50,664 nt of DNA from an uncultured Oscillospiraceae bacterium (GTDB taxonomy: Bacteria > Bacillota > Clostridia > Oscillospirales > Oscillospiraceae). The DNA is taken from NCBI GenBank assembly GCA_947600025.1, contig CANQFY010000004.1, positions 1-50,664 on the forward strand, written 5' to 3'. Below, one piece after another: positions 17,379 to 26,933 of the stretch (its first letter is position 1; each line of letters opens with the position of its first letter). Made by a program: the position numbers and the translations under genes. The notes below the pieces were generated by a model. It did no database searches. It was given only the letters and a program-made list of their open reading frames with translations, and had not been told where the DNA came from.

Positions 17379-18371
17379 ATGAAAGCACAAGAAGCAAAAT
17401 CACCGCTGTTGGCAAAATCCATTGTCTCCCGCATCTTCTCCATTCGTGAGATGGGCACTATCATTCCTCTGATCATTTTGTACATTGTGATCGCTTTTGT
17501 AAACCCCAACTTCTTTGCGCCGGCAAACCTGATCGACGTCGTCCGAGCCACCAGCTACACCTTTATTCTGGCCGCGCCTCTGACCTGCCTGATGCTGACC
17601 GGTAACCGTGACCTGTCCGTCGGCGCCACCACCGCTCTGGGCGGCGTGGCCTGTGCTTGGGGCCTGACCAGTCTGCACTGGGGCATCATCCCCTCCATTC
17701 TGCTGGGCCTGTTTGCCGGATTGGTCGTTGGCTTGGTCAAGTGCTTTATCGTTCTGAATCTGAAGCTGCCCCCCTTCATCATCACCCTGGGCCTGCAGTA
17801 CATCATCAACGGCTTCGTGCTGGTAACGACCCTCGGCAATCCCATCACCGGTTTTCCCAAGGCGTTTACCAACCTGGGTCAGGGCCGTGTATTCGGCGTG
17901 TTCTATACCATCATCTTCGCGCTGGTGCTGGGCATCGCCATTCACCTGATGCTGCGCTATACCCGTCTTGGCCGTGAGATCTACGCCACCGGCGGCAACA
18001 AGGAAACCGCCCGGCTGGCCGGTATCAACACCACCAAGGTTCTGATGATCGTCCATGTCGCCGCCTCCGTCTTCGCGGCGCTGGTCGGTATCCTGTACGC
18101 CTCCCGTTTCAATGCCGCCCAGTCCAATGCCGGCGCCGGCACCGAAATGACCATCATGGCTGCCATCATCATCGGCGGTACTTCCTTTGCCGGCGGCAGC
18201 GGCACGGTGATCGGCTCCCTGTTCGGCTGTTTGCTGTTGGCCTCTATCAATAACGGCCTGGTGCTGATGCATGTCTCCTCCTACTGGCAGAACCTGGTCT
18301 TCGGCGCGATCCTGGTCATCTCCCTGCTCCTCGATAAGATCCGTACCGACAAGAGCGGCGGTGGACTTTAA
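17379..18371 (+). CDS. Sugar ABC transporter permease (RbsC-like)
   Basis: 330 aa; LTGNRDLSVGATTALGGV, YATGGNKETARLAGINTTKV, GGTSFAGGSGTVIGSLFG. Confidence 0.93.
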   Translation: MKAQEAKSPLLAKSIVSRIFSIREMGTIIPLIILYIVIAFVNPNFFAPANLIDVVRATSYTFILAAPLTCLMLTGNRDLSVGATTALGGVACAWGLTSLHWGIIPSILLGLFAGLVVGLVKCFIVLNLKLPPFIITLGLQYIINGFVLVTTLGNPITGFPKAFTNLGQGRVFGVFYTIIFALVLGIAIHLMLRYTRLGREIYATGGNKETARLAGINTTKVLMIVHVAASVFAALVGILYASRFNAAQSNAGAGTEMTIMAAIIIGGTSFAGGSGTVIGSLFGCLLLASINNGLVLMHVSSYWQNLVFGAILVISLLLDKIRTDKSGGGL

Positions 18372-18398
18372 ACGGCAGACCGTTTCAGAGGTGCTGTT

Positions 18399-19940
18399 AT
18401 GAAAGAAAATGTATTGGAAATGCGCAATGTTACCAAGCGGTTTCCCGGCGTCACCGCGCTGAAAGATGTCTGCATCGATCTGCGTAAGGGGGAAATCCTC
18501 GGTATCTGCGGCGAGAACGGCGCCGGTAAAAGCACGCTGATGAAGGTGCTTTCCGGCAGTTATACCGCAAAAGAATATGAAGGCGAGATCCTGATCGATG
18601 GCAAGCCCGTGTCTTTCACCAATGTCTATGACGCCCAGAAGTGCGGTATTGAGATGGTGTATCAGGAGCTGAACATGGTTCTTGACCTGTCTGTGGCGGA
18701 GAATCTGTTCGTGGGTAATCTTCCGCTGCGAAACGGCGTGGTGAATTATAAGCAGCTTTACAGCGATGCGGAGAAATTGCTGGAGCGTATCGGCTTCGAC
18801 GTGAATCCCAGAACCATCGTCCGGCTGCTGAATAGCGGCCAGATGCAAATGCTGTCCATCATGCGGGCCTGCGCGAAAAACCCGAAGATCCTGATTATGG
18901 ATGAGCCGACTTCCGCCCTGACGGATCAGGAAGTGGAAACGCTGATGAAACTGCTGAACGAGCTCCGTGACAGCGGTGTTTCGGTGATCTATATCAGCCA
19001 TAAAATGCAGGAGATCTATCGGATCTGCGACCGCATTACCGTGATCCGGGACGGCCAGACCATCTCCACCAATGATATTGACAAGGTGCAGGAGCAGACG
19101 CTGATCGAGGAAATGGTTGGCCGGAAGGTGGAAAATATGTACCCGAAGGAAAACCACGCAACAAAGGAAGAGGTCCTCCGGGTGGAGCATTTGAGCGTGC
19201 CCCATCCCAATATCCACGGCAAGTACATTGTTGAGGATATTGGCTTTACGCTGCATAAGGGCGAGATCCTGGGCATCGGCGGCCTGGTGGGCGCCGGCCG
19301 CAGCGAAAGTCTTGCGGCAATCTTTGGCCAGTATGTCAAGGGTGTGAAGAAAGAGGTTTGGGTAGGCGGAAAGAAAGTAAAGATCACAAAGCCGTTGGAC
19401 GCGATCCGTCATGGTATCGGCTTTATCACGGAGGAGCGGAAGCTGACCGGCTATATCGGCGTTTTGTCCATCCGGGAGAATATGTCCATTGCCAGCCTGA
19501 AAAAGCTCTCCGGCCTGATCCTCATGAAGCGGCGCAAGGAACGGGAGGAGACCGACAAGCAGTTCCGTCAGCTGCGTGTGAAAGCGCCGTCCAGCGAGAC
19601 CAAGCTCTTCCAGCTTTCCGGTGGTAATCAACAGAAAGTCATTCTGGGCAAGTGGCTGATCAACGAGCCGGAGATCCTTTTCATTGACGAGCCTACCAAG
19701 GGTATCGACGTAGGCACCAAGGCTGATTTCTATCAGATCATGAATGAATTGACGAGCCGCGGCGTTTCCATTGTCATGGTCTCTTCAGATATGCCGGAGC
19801 TGATCGCCATGAGCGACCGCTGCATCGTGATCTCCGAAGGCCGCATTACGGCGGAGCTGGAGGGCGAGGAGATCACCGAGACCAACGTCATGCGCGCCGC
19901 AATTCAGGGAAAAAACCAGAAGGTAGATAACTATGCTTAA
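18399..19940 (+). CDS. Sugar ABC transporter ATP-binding protein with two ATPase domains (RbsA/MglA-like)
   Basis: GENGAGKST, LIMDEPTSALTDQE, second-domain GLVGAGRSE and LSGGNQQKVILGKWL. Confidence 0.95.
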   Translation: MKENVLEMRNVTKRFPGVTALKDVCIDLRKGEILGICGENGAGKSTLMKVLSGSYTAKEYEGEILIDGKPVSFTNVYDAQKCGIEMVYQELNMVLDLSVAENLFVGNLPLRNGVVNYKQLYSDAEKLLERIGFDVNPRTIVRLLNSGQMQMLSIMRACAKNPKILIMDEPTSALTDQEVETLMKLLNELRDSGVSVIYISHKMQEIYRICDRITVIRDGQTISTNDIDKVQEQTLIEEMVGRKVENMYPKENHATKEEVLRVEHLSVPHPNIHGKYIVEDIGFTLHKGEILGIGGLVGAGRSESLAAIFGQYVKGVKKEVWVGGKKVKITKPLDAIRHGIGFITEERKLTGYIGVLSIRENMSIASLKKLSGLILMKRRKEREETDKQFRQLRVKAPSSETKLFQLSGGNQQKVILGKWLINEPEILFIDEPTKGIDVGTKADFYQIMNELTSRGVSIVMVSSDMPELIAMSDRCIVISEGRITAELEGEEITETNVMRAAIQGKNQKVDNYA

Positions 19941-21192
19941 ATTGGATTTGCAGGCGGTCGAGGCTTTTCTTTCCCGAGAGGCGATCGACTGGGAGCTGCG
20001 GCAGCAGGAGCGTCTGCTGCAGGCTGCGTTGAAAGGGGAGGAGCCCTATCGCGACAGCCTGGGTTGGTTGCGTCCTGAAGAATGGGCATCAAATGCCGCA
20101 GTGGAGGAATTCCGGCAGCTTGCGGAGGAGATCCGCAGGGAGGCGGATGTTTTGGTGCTGATCGGCGTGGGCGGCTCCAACAATGCCGCCCGGGCCACCA
20201 TCCAAGCGCTGTGCAACAGCGGCAAACCCCAGGTGTTATACGCCGGCACTTCCACTTCCGCCTATCCGCTGAATCAGGTTCTGGAACAGTGTGAGGGAAA
20301 ATCGGTTTACACCGTCTGCATCGCCAAGAATTTTGAGACCCTGGAACCGGGGATTTCTTTCCGGGTCCTGCGGGAATATCTGCGGAGCCGGTATGGAGCG
20401 GATTATGCCCGGCGGATCGTAACGATCGGCACCATTGGCAGTCACTTTGATACCTTGAGCGCGGAACACGGCTTCCGGTTCCTGCCCTTTGCCACCAATA
20501 TCGGCGGCCGGTTTACGGCACTCAGCAGTGTTGGCCTGCTGCCCATGGCCGTGGCGGGAGTGGATATCCGGGAAGTTGTGCGCGGCGCTGAGGATCTGCG
20601 CCGACGTCTGATTGGAGAACCGGCACAGCAGAATGTGGCGCTTCGTTACGCCGTAGTGCGCAATCTGCTTTATCAAAAGGGGTACCGCGTGGAAATGCTT
20701 TCTTCCTTTGAACCCCAGCTGCAGGGCTTTTATCGCTGGTGGCGGCAGCTCTTTGCGGAGAGCGAGGGCAAGGACGGGCGGGGCATCTATCCCACCGCAT
20801 CGGAATACTCCGAAGATCTGCACTCTGTGGGCCAGTATGTCCAGGATGGCAGCCGTATCCTGTTTGAAACATTTTTGGATGTGGAGACGCCTACCGCAAG
20901 CCATACCATGCCGAAAACCGATATTGACGATCAATTCGCCTATTTGGACGGCAAGGACTTTGCCCAGATCAACCGCAGCGCCTTTGAGGCTACCTTCCAG
21001 GCCCACAGCCGGCAGGCGCCCTGTATGCGGGTATCTGTCAGCACGCTGGACGCCTACCACATGGGACAGCTTTTCTATTTCTTTGAATTTGCCTGCTACC
21101 TCTCCGGCCGTATTCTGGGTGTCAATCCCTTTGATCAGCCGGGCGTAGAGGCCTACAAGCAACTGATGTTTCAAAAACTCGGAAAATCCTAA
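19933..21192 (+). CDS. Glucose-6-phosphate isomerase family protein (divergent)
   Basis: LIGVGGSNNAAR, NIGGRFTALSSVGLLP, SEYSEDLHSVGQYVQDG; phosphate loop reads AKNFETLEP. Confidence 0.85.
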   Translation: MLKLDLQAVEAFLSREAIDWELRQQERLLQAALKGEEPYRDSLGWLRPEEWASNAAVEEFRQLAEEIRREADVLVLIGVGGSNNAARATIQALCNSGKPQVLYAGTSTSAYPLNQVLEQCEGKSVYTVCIAKNFETLEPGISFRVLREYLRSRYGADYARRIVTIGTIGSHFDTLSAEHGFRFLPFATNIGGRFTALSSVGLLPMAVAGVDIREVVRGAEDLRRRLIGEPAQQNVALRYAVVRNLLYQKGYRVEMLSSFEPQLQGFYRWWRQLFAESEGKDGRGIYPTASEYSEDLHSVGQYVQDGSRILFETFLDVETPTASHTMPKTDIDDQFAYLDGKDFAQINRSAFEATFQAHSRQAPCMRVSVSTLDAYHMGQLFYFFEFACYLSGRILGVNPFDQPGVEAYKQLMFQKLGKS

Positions 21193-21217
21193 AACATAAA
21201 TCAGGAGGTCAATTACT

Positions 21218-22375
21218 ATGCCGCTTGTACCTATGCGCGCCATTCTGGACGCGACTGAGAAATACAATTATGCCCAAGGTGCATTTAACGTCAATGCCGT
21301 TTGCCAGGCGAAGGCGGTTATCGAAGTCCATGAGATGTTCCGTTCCGCCGCGATTTTGCAGGGCGCGGATCTGGCCAATGCCTTCATGGGTGGCCGTACG
21401 GACTTCGCCAACGGCACCCTGGAGGATAAGAAAAAGGGCGCTCAGAACATCGCGAACGCCGTAAAGCAATACGGTGAGAGCAGCCCGATCCCGGTCGCGC
21501 TGCATCTGGATCACGGCAAGAATCTGGAGTCCTGCGTGGCCGCCATCTCGGGCGGTTATACCTCTGTGATGATCGACGGCTCCTCGCTGCCCTTTGACGA
21601 AAACGTGGAGTTGACCCGGGAAGTGGTAAAGTACGCCCATGAGCGGGGCGTTACCGTGGAGGGCGAGCTGGGTGTTCTGGCCGGCGTGGAGGATCACGTC
21701 TTCGCCGCCAATTCTACATACACCAATCCCATGGACGCGGTGAAATTCTTCCGGCAGACCGGCGTGGACGCTCTGGCCATCAGCTACGGCACCAAGCACG
21801 GCGCCAACAAGGGCAGGGATACCGTTATCCGCAAGGAGATCGCCATCGCCACCAAGGAGTGTATGCTCCATGAGGGTATCGAGGGAACCCTCGTCAGCCA
21901 CGGTTCTTCCACCGTGCCTCAGTACATCGTCAAAGAGATCAACGCCCTGGGCGGCGATATCCACGACGCCTACGGCATCCGCAAGGAACAGCTCAAAGAA
22001 GTCTCCAAGCTGGGCATCCGCAAGATCAATGTGGATACGGATATCCGCCTGGCGGTGACCCGGAATCTGCGGGAGCTGTTCCGGGACGAGCCCAAGCTCC
22101 GGGACAGCGCCTCCATCGGCGGCATTTACGAGCTGCTGGTAACCAATCCCTCCGCCTTTGACCCCAGAGTGTTCTTCCCGCCCATCATGGACACCGTGAT
22201 GTACGGCAATGTGCCGGACGCGGATGTGGCGCGGATCGTCGACTGCATCGAGCGGGGCGTGAAGGAGGTCGTCGGCACGCTGATCGTGGAATTTGACAGC
22301 GTGGGCAAGGCGCCGCTGATCGAGGCGGTCACTCTGGACGAGATGGCCGAGCGTTACCGTAAGAAGGGGATCTGA
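21218..22375 (+). CDS. Class II fructose-bisphosphate aldolase family protein
   Basis: VALHLDHGKNLESC, VMIDGSSLPFDENVELTREVV, VEGELGVLAGVED, VSHGSSTVPQYIV, GIRKINVDTDIRLAVTRNLRE. Confidence 0.9.
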   Translation: MPLVPMRAILDATEKYNYAQGAFNVNAVCQAKAVIEVHEMFRSAAILQGADLANAFMGGRTDFANGTLEDKKKGAQNIANAVKQYGESSPIPVALHLDHGKNLESCVAAISGGYTSVMIDGSSLPFDENVELTREVVKYAHERGVTVEGELGVLAGVEDHVFAANSTYTNPMDAVKFFRQTGVDALAISYGTKHGANKGRDTVIRKEIAIATKECMLHEGIEGTLVSHGSSTVPQYIVKEINALGGDIHDAYGIRKEQLKEVSKLGIRKINVDTDIRLAVTRNLRELFRDEPKLRDSASIGGIYELLVTNPSAFDPRVFFPPIMDTVMYGNVPDADVARIVDCIERGVKEVVGTLIVEFDSVGKAPLIEAVTLDEMAERYRKKGI

Positions 22376-22377
22376 AG

Positions 22378-23541
22378 ATGGGCAAAAATATTCTTGTCGC
22401 CCATGGAGGCGGCCCCACAGCGGTAATCAACTGCTCTTTGCAGGGCGTGGTAGAGGCTGCCCGGGCATCCAAGCAGGTGGACAAGATCTACGCCGCCCGC
22501 TTTGGGGCGGAGGGCATCCTGAAGGGCGATCTTATCGACCTGACCGGCGTACCCGCCGAAACCATTTTCCGCCTGCGGGATACCCCTGCCTCCGCCATTG
22601 GCTCCTGCCGGCGGAAGCTGGGAGAGAACGACTATCCCACCGTTTTGGAAACGCTGGAAAAATTCGACATAGACTGTTTCTTCTACAACGGCGGCAACGA
22701 CTCTATGGACACCTGCCATAAGATCAACGAGCTTGCCAAGCGGGAGGGACTGGATCTGCGGGTCATCGGTATTCCCAAAACTATGGATAACGACTTGGAG
22801 CTGACAGATCACTGTCCGGGCTTTGGCTCCGCCGCCCGGTACGCCGCCCTCAGCGCCGCTGAATTGGCGCTGGACGCCTCTGGTCTGCCCATTCATGTGG
22901 TGGTGCTGGAGTTGATGGGCCGCAACGCCGGCTGGGTCACGGCGGCCAGCGCATTGGCTGCCCGGCTGACGGACTGCGAGGTTTTGACATACCTGCCCGA
23001 GCTGCCGGTGGATGAGGACAAAATGCTCTCCGACATTGCGGCGGCCTACGCCAAGGGCAAGGGCCTGCTGGTCACCGTCAGCGAGGGCCTTTGCGGTCTG
23101 GACGGCAAGCCCCTGGCGGACACCGGCATTGTGGACGGCTTCGGCCACACGGTTCCCGGCGGTACCGCCCAGCACATCTCCGACGCGATCATGCAGAAGC
23201 TGGGACTGAAATCCCGGGCGGAAAAGCCGGGCTTGCTGGGCCGGGCCAGCATCCCCTATGCGTCGGCGGTTGACCGGGAGGAAGCATACGCTGTGGGCGC
23301 ATACGCCGTACAGGCGGCTCTGGCGGGGGAAAGCGGCTCTATGGTTGCGATCAACGCCCAGCGGACGCCGGAATATCACAGCTCCCTGTCGCTGGTGCCC
23401 CTTTCTGATGTGGCCAACGCGGAGAAGAAATTCCCGCTGGAGTGGATCGTGGACGGCAACAAGATCGGGGACGCGTTCTTCGATTACGCGCTGCACCTAA
23501 TGGGCGGAGATCTGCCAACGTATGCCCTGCTGAGAAAGTGA
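22378..23541 (+). CDS. 6-phosphofructokinase family protein, PPi-dependent type signature
   Basis: ILVAHGGGPTAVIN, YNGGNDSMDT, GIPKTMDNDLELTDHCPGFGSAARY, ELMGRNAGWVTAAS. Confidence 0.9.
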   Translation: MGKNILVAHGGGPTAVINCSLQGVVEAARASKQVDKIYAARFGAEGILKGDLIDLTGVPAETIFRLRDTPASAIGSCRRKLGENDYPTVLETLEKFDIDCFFYNGGNDSMDTCHKINELAKREGLDLRVIGIPKTMDNDLELTDHCPGFGSAARYAALSAAELALDASGLPIHVVVLELMGRNAGWVTAASALAARLTDCEVLTYLPELPVDEDKMLSDIAAAYAKGKGLLVTVSEGLCGLDGKPLADTGIVDGFGHTVPGGTAQHISDAIMQKLGLKSRAEKPGLLGRASIPYASAVDREEAYAVGAYAVQAALAGESGSMVAINAQRTPEYHSSLSLVPLSDVANAEKKFPLEWIVDGNKIGDAFFDYALHLMGGDLPTYALLRK

Positions 23542-23551
23542 GAGGACGGCT

Positions 23552-24388
23552 ATGAAGCACATTTATCTGAATCTAAAGCGATTTGATACCCCGGTGGAGT
23601 ACGGCGGCGTGAACCGCCTGGCCCCGGTGAAGGACTGGGGCGCCGCCGTGGTGCGGGGCACTCAGGACGCCTTGAAAAAGTACGATCCCGCCAAGGTGGA
23701 GTTCGTCCAATATTTGCCGGAAGCGCACCTGCTGAACGCCGTGGCGGCGCTGAATTCGGGCAGCCCGGTGCAGATCGGCAGTCAAAGCGTCTACCGGGCA
23801 GACACCGCGGTGGGCGGGAATTTCGGCGCCTTTACCACCAACCGTACCGCCAATATCGTAAAGGCCATGGGCTGTAACTCCACCCTTATCGGCCACTGCG
23901 AGGAGCGCAGCGATAAAAAGGGCATTTTGGCAGAGGCCGGTGTCACCGATACCGCCGCGGTCAATCGCCTGCTGAACCAGGAGATCCTGTGCGCCCAGAA
24001 AGCGGGCCTGACCGTGCTTTACTGCATCGGTGAGACCAGCGAGGAGCAGAAACGCTGGCAGGAGGTGCTGGGTGAGCAGTTGGACGTGGGCCTTGCCGGC
24101 GCGGACAAGAGCAAAATCGTCATCGCCTATGAACCGGTTTGGAGCATCGGTCCGGGCAAGACCCCGGCGGATAAGTCTTATATTGAAAAGATCGCCCGTT
24201 TCGTCAAGGCGCGCACCGGCGGCATGGATGTGGTATACGGCGGCGGCCTGAAGGCGGATAACGCCGCTATGCTGGCCTCCATCGAGGAGATCGACGGCGG
24301 TCTGATCGCCCTGACCCGGTTTGCCGGTGAGATCGGCTTCTACCCCGAGGAATATCTGGAGATCATTCGCCTGTATTTGGGAGAATAA
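23552..24388 (+). CDS. Triosephosphate isomerase family protein (divergent)
   Basis: IYLNLKRF (N-x-K), LIGHCEER (catalytic His), IAYEPVWSIGPGKTP (catalytic Glu); altered C-terminal phosphate loops. Confidence 0.88.
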   Translation: MKHIYLNLKRFDTPVEYGGVNRLAPVKDWGAAVVRGTQDALKKYDPAKVEFVQYLPEAHLLNAVAALNSGSPVQIGSQSVYRADTAVGGNFGAFTTNRTANIVKAMGCNSTLIGHCEERSDKKGILAEAGVTDTAAVNRLLNQEILCAQKAGLTVLYCIGETSEEQKRWQEVLGEQLDVGLAGADKSKIVIAYEPVWSIGPGKTPADKSYIEKIARFVKARTGGMDVVYGGGLKADNAAMLASIEEIDGGLIALTRFAGEIGFYPEEYLEIIRLYLGE

Positions 24389-24401
24389 AGGAGGAAACGG
24401 C

Positions 24402-25895
24402 ATGAAATTGGAATTTGAGTACGGACACGGCAAGATGAGCGCCGAGCTGCCCGACACCACGGACGTATTCATCCCCGGCGTGACGGTGGCGGATCCACCC
24501 TGCCTGGAGCAGACCTGGGAGGCGTTGTATGCCGCGACTTTGGATAGTATCCGGCACCCTATCGGGATGCCCCCGCTGACGGAGCTCGCCCATAAGGGCA
24601 GCCGGGTGGTCTTTGTAATCCCGGACATTGTCAAGGGCGGCAATCAGCCCACCAGCCACCGCAAGGTCGCCATCCGTGCCTGCCTGGACGAGTTGTACAG
24701 CGTCGGCGTTGAGAAAAAAGACATTCTGCTGCTGTTCTCCAATGGCCTGCACCCCCGGGCAACCGTCGCGGAGATGAAGACTATTCTGGGACAGGAGCTG
24801 TTTGACGAGTTCTACTACTCCGGGCAGATCACCAGCCACGATTCCGAGGACTATGAACACCTGGAAGATCTGGGCTTTACCCCCCAGGGCGACCATGTGA
24901 TCATGAATAAATACGTCTTTGACGCCGATGTGCCGATCCTCATCGGCCACACCCAGGGCAACCCCTACGGCGGCTACTCCGGCGGCTATAAGCACTGCGC
25001 CACCGGCATCAGCCACTGGCGCAGCATCGGCGCCCACCATGTGCCCCAGATCATGCACCGGCCCGACTTCGTCCCCGTGTCCACCGGCAGCGAGATGCGT
25101 CATAAATTCGACCAGCAGGGTATGTGGATGGAAGAGAAAATGGGCAAGAAGTTCTTCTGCTGTGACGCCGTGCTGGATACCAAGTCCCGTCAGATTGAGA
25201 TCAACTCCGGCTGGGCCAAGGAGATGCAGCCCATTAGCTGGAAGACTGCCGATAAACGCACCTATGTCCACTGGGCGGAAAAGAAGTACGATGTGGTGGT
25301 ATTCGGTATGCCCACCAATTTCCACTACGGAGACGGTATGGGCACGAACCCCATCCAGATGATGCAGGCCCTCTCCGCCCAGGTCATTCGCCATAAGCGG
25401 GTGCTGTCTGACCACTGTGTGTTTATCGTCTCCTCCATCTGCGACGGCTGGTTCCATGAGGAGCGCTGGCCGTATCTGAAGGAGCTGTACAAGATGTTCC
25501 AGCACGATTCCATGAACATCCTGCCGGATATGAACCGCTATGGTGAGTACTTTGCCACCAATGAGGAATATATCCGCAAATATCGTTTCGCCAACGCCTT
25601 CCATCCCTTCCATGGCTTCTCCATGATGAGCTGCGGCCACCTGGCCGAGGAGCACACCAGCGCCATCTACATTGTCGGCGCCCGAGAGCCGGGCATTGCC
25701 CGGAGCATGGGGCTGAAAACCCGGGCCACTTTTGAGGAAGCGCTGGCGGACGCAATGAAAAAATATGTGGGGCCGAACCCCAATATCCTGGCCCTGCCCC
25801 AGACCTTTACCACGGCTGCGGTGCATCTGTGCATGAAGGATCCGGCGCAGAACAGCCATTCCCGTGATGGCAGTGGGCATCCCTGCTGCGGCTAA
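24402..25895 (+). CDS. LarA/lactate-racemase-like (nickel pincer nucleotide) family protein
   Basis: FSNGLHPRATVAEMKTILG, GGYSGGYKHCATGISHWRSIGAHH. Confidence 0.85.
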   Translation: MKLEFEYGHGKMSAELPDTTDVFIPGVTVADPPCLEQTWEALYAATLDSIRHPIGMPPLTELAHKGSRVVFVIPDIVKGGNQPTSHRKVAIRACLDELYSVGVEKKDILLLFSNGLHPRATVAEMKTILGQELFDEFYYSGQITSHDSEDYEHLEDLGFTPQGDHVIMNKYVFDADVPILIGHTQGNPYGGYSGGYKHCATGISHWRSIGAHHVPQIMHRPDFVPVSTGSEMRHKFDQQGMWMEEKMGKKFFCCDAVLDTKSRQIEINSGWAKEMQPISWKTADKRTYVHWAEKKYDVVVFGMPTNFHYGDGMGTNPIQMMQALSAQVIRHKRVLSDHCVFIVSSICDGWFHEERWPYLKELYKMFQHDSMNILPDMNRYGEYFATNEEYIRKYRFANAFHPFHGFSMMSCGHLAEEHTSAIYIVGAREPGIARSMGLKTRATFEEALADAMKKYVGPNPNILALPQTFTTAAVHLCMKDPAQNSHSRDGSGHPCCG

Positions 25896-25910
25896 AAGGA
25901 GGAGGTTACT

Positions 25911-26921
25911 ATGGAATATAGAAAAATTTTGATTACCGCGCCGAAAACTGTGGAGTATGTTACCGACGTGTTGGATGAGACCAACATCCCCGCCGGGCAT
26001 TTCCTTCTGAAAACCCTGTACTCCCAAGTGAGCGTGGGGACAGAGACCGCGATTTACCGGGGCCAGGAGGCTTGGTTCAAGCTGCCCGGTGTACCGGGGT
26101 ATAGCTGCGTCGGCCAGGTGCTGGCAAAGGCGGAGGATGTGGCCGATCTGGAGGTCGGCGACCTGGTCTTCTGCCGGGGCAAACACGCTTCCTTGCAGCT
26201 TGTGAGCAAGACCTCCAATTACTGCAAGCTGCCCGAGGGGCTGGATCCCCTCTATGCCCCCATTGCCCGGCTGTTTGCCATCGCCTTTACCGGCATCCGT
26301 ATGTCCAAGATTGAGCTGGGCGACGATGTGCTGGTCATCGGCCTGGGCCTGGTCGGCAATGCCGCGTCCCAGTTGGCGGCCCTCCAAGGAGCGAATGTTC
26401 TGGCTATGGATCTCAGCGACGACCGCAGAAAGCAGGCGGAGGAATGTGGCATCCGGTATACTCTCAATTCCGGAAAGCTGGAAAATCCCATGGCTGCCAT
26501 CCAGGAGGTATTCCACGGCAGGAAGCCCTCCACTGTTATTGACGCCACAGGCGTGCCCAAGGTCATTGACCAGGCCATCGACTATGTGGCGCCGGATGGC
26601 CGTCTGATCCTGCTGGGCAGCCCCCGGGGTGACTGCACGGGCAATATCACCCACTTCCAGCAGCATATCCACCGCTTTATGCACCGGGTCGAGGTGGTCG
26701 GAGCCCATGAGCAGATGTCGCCCGCAAAGCAGATGCCCTATGTCAAGCACTCCTGTGAGCGCAACGAGCGTATCTGCCTGGAGCTTATCCGGGACGGCCG
26801 GCTGAAGGTGCAAAATCTGATCACAAATGTCCTGCGTCCGGAGAATGCCAAGCTCGTTTACAGTGAGATCGACAAGGGCAACCCGGATTACCTAGGCGTG
26901 GTTTTCGACTGGACAAAATAA
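25911..26921 (+). CDS. MDR-superfamily alcohol/polyol dehydrogenase
   Basis: SVGTETAIYRGQ, GVPGYSCVGQV, VLVIGLGLVGNAASQLAALQGANVLAMDLSDDR (Rossmann). Confidence 0.88.
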   Translation: MEYRKILITAPKTVEYVTDVLDETNIPAGHFLLKTLYSQVSVGTETAIYRGQEAWFKLPGVPGYSCVGQVLAKAEDVADLEVGDLVFCRGKHASLQLVSKTSNYCKLPEGLDPLYAPIARLFAIAFTGIRMSKIELGDDVLVIGLGLVGNAASQLAALQGANVLAMDLSDDRRKQAEECGIRYTLNSGKLENPMAAIQEVFHGRKPSTVIDATGVPKVIDQAIDYVAPDGRLILLGSPRGDCTGNITHFQQHIHRFMHRVEVVGAHEQMSPAKQMPYVKHSCERNERICLELIRDGRLKVQNLITNVLRPENAKLVYSEIDKGNPDYLGVVFDWTK

Positions 26922-26933
26922 GGAGGGGCCGGA

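Noticed and set aside
17400-19631. 743-aa reverse-strand ORF opposite the ABC permease/ATPase
   Set aside because: Spans two clear plus-strand genes; low-complexity His/Gln/Asp/Gly-rich shadow translation.
22354-23496. 380-aa reverse-strand ORF opposite PFK (and similar shadows at 20236-21267, 23573-24643, 26892-27848, 31687-32718, 36124-37104, 41119-42192, 44461-45681)
   Set aside because: All lie antisense to genes with conserved family motifs and have no recognisable motifs themselves.
24363-26813. 816-aa reverse-strand ORF opposite the LarA/MDR genes
   Set aside because: Antisense shadow of two well-supported plus-strand genes with strong GC-rich codon bias; no recognisable domain, no RBS context.
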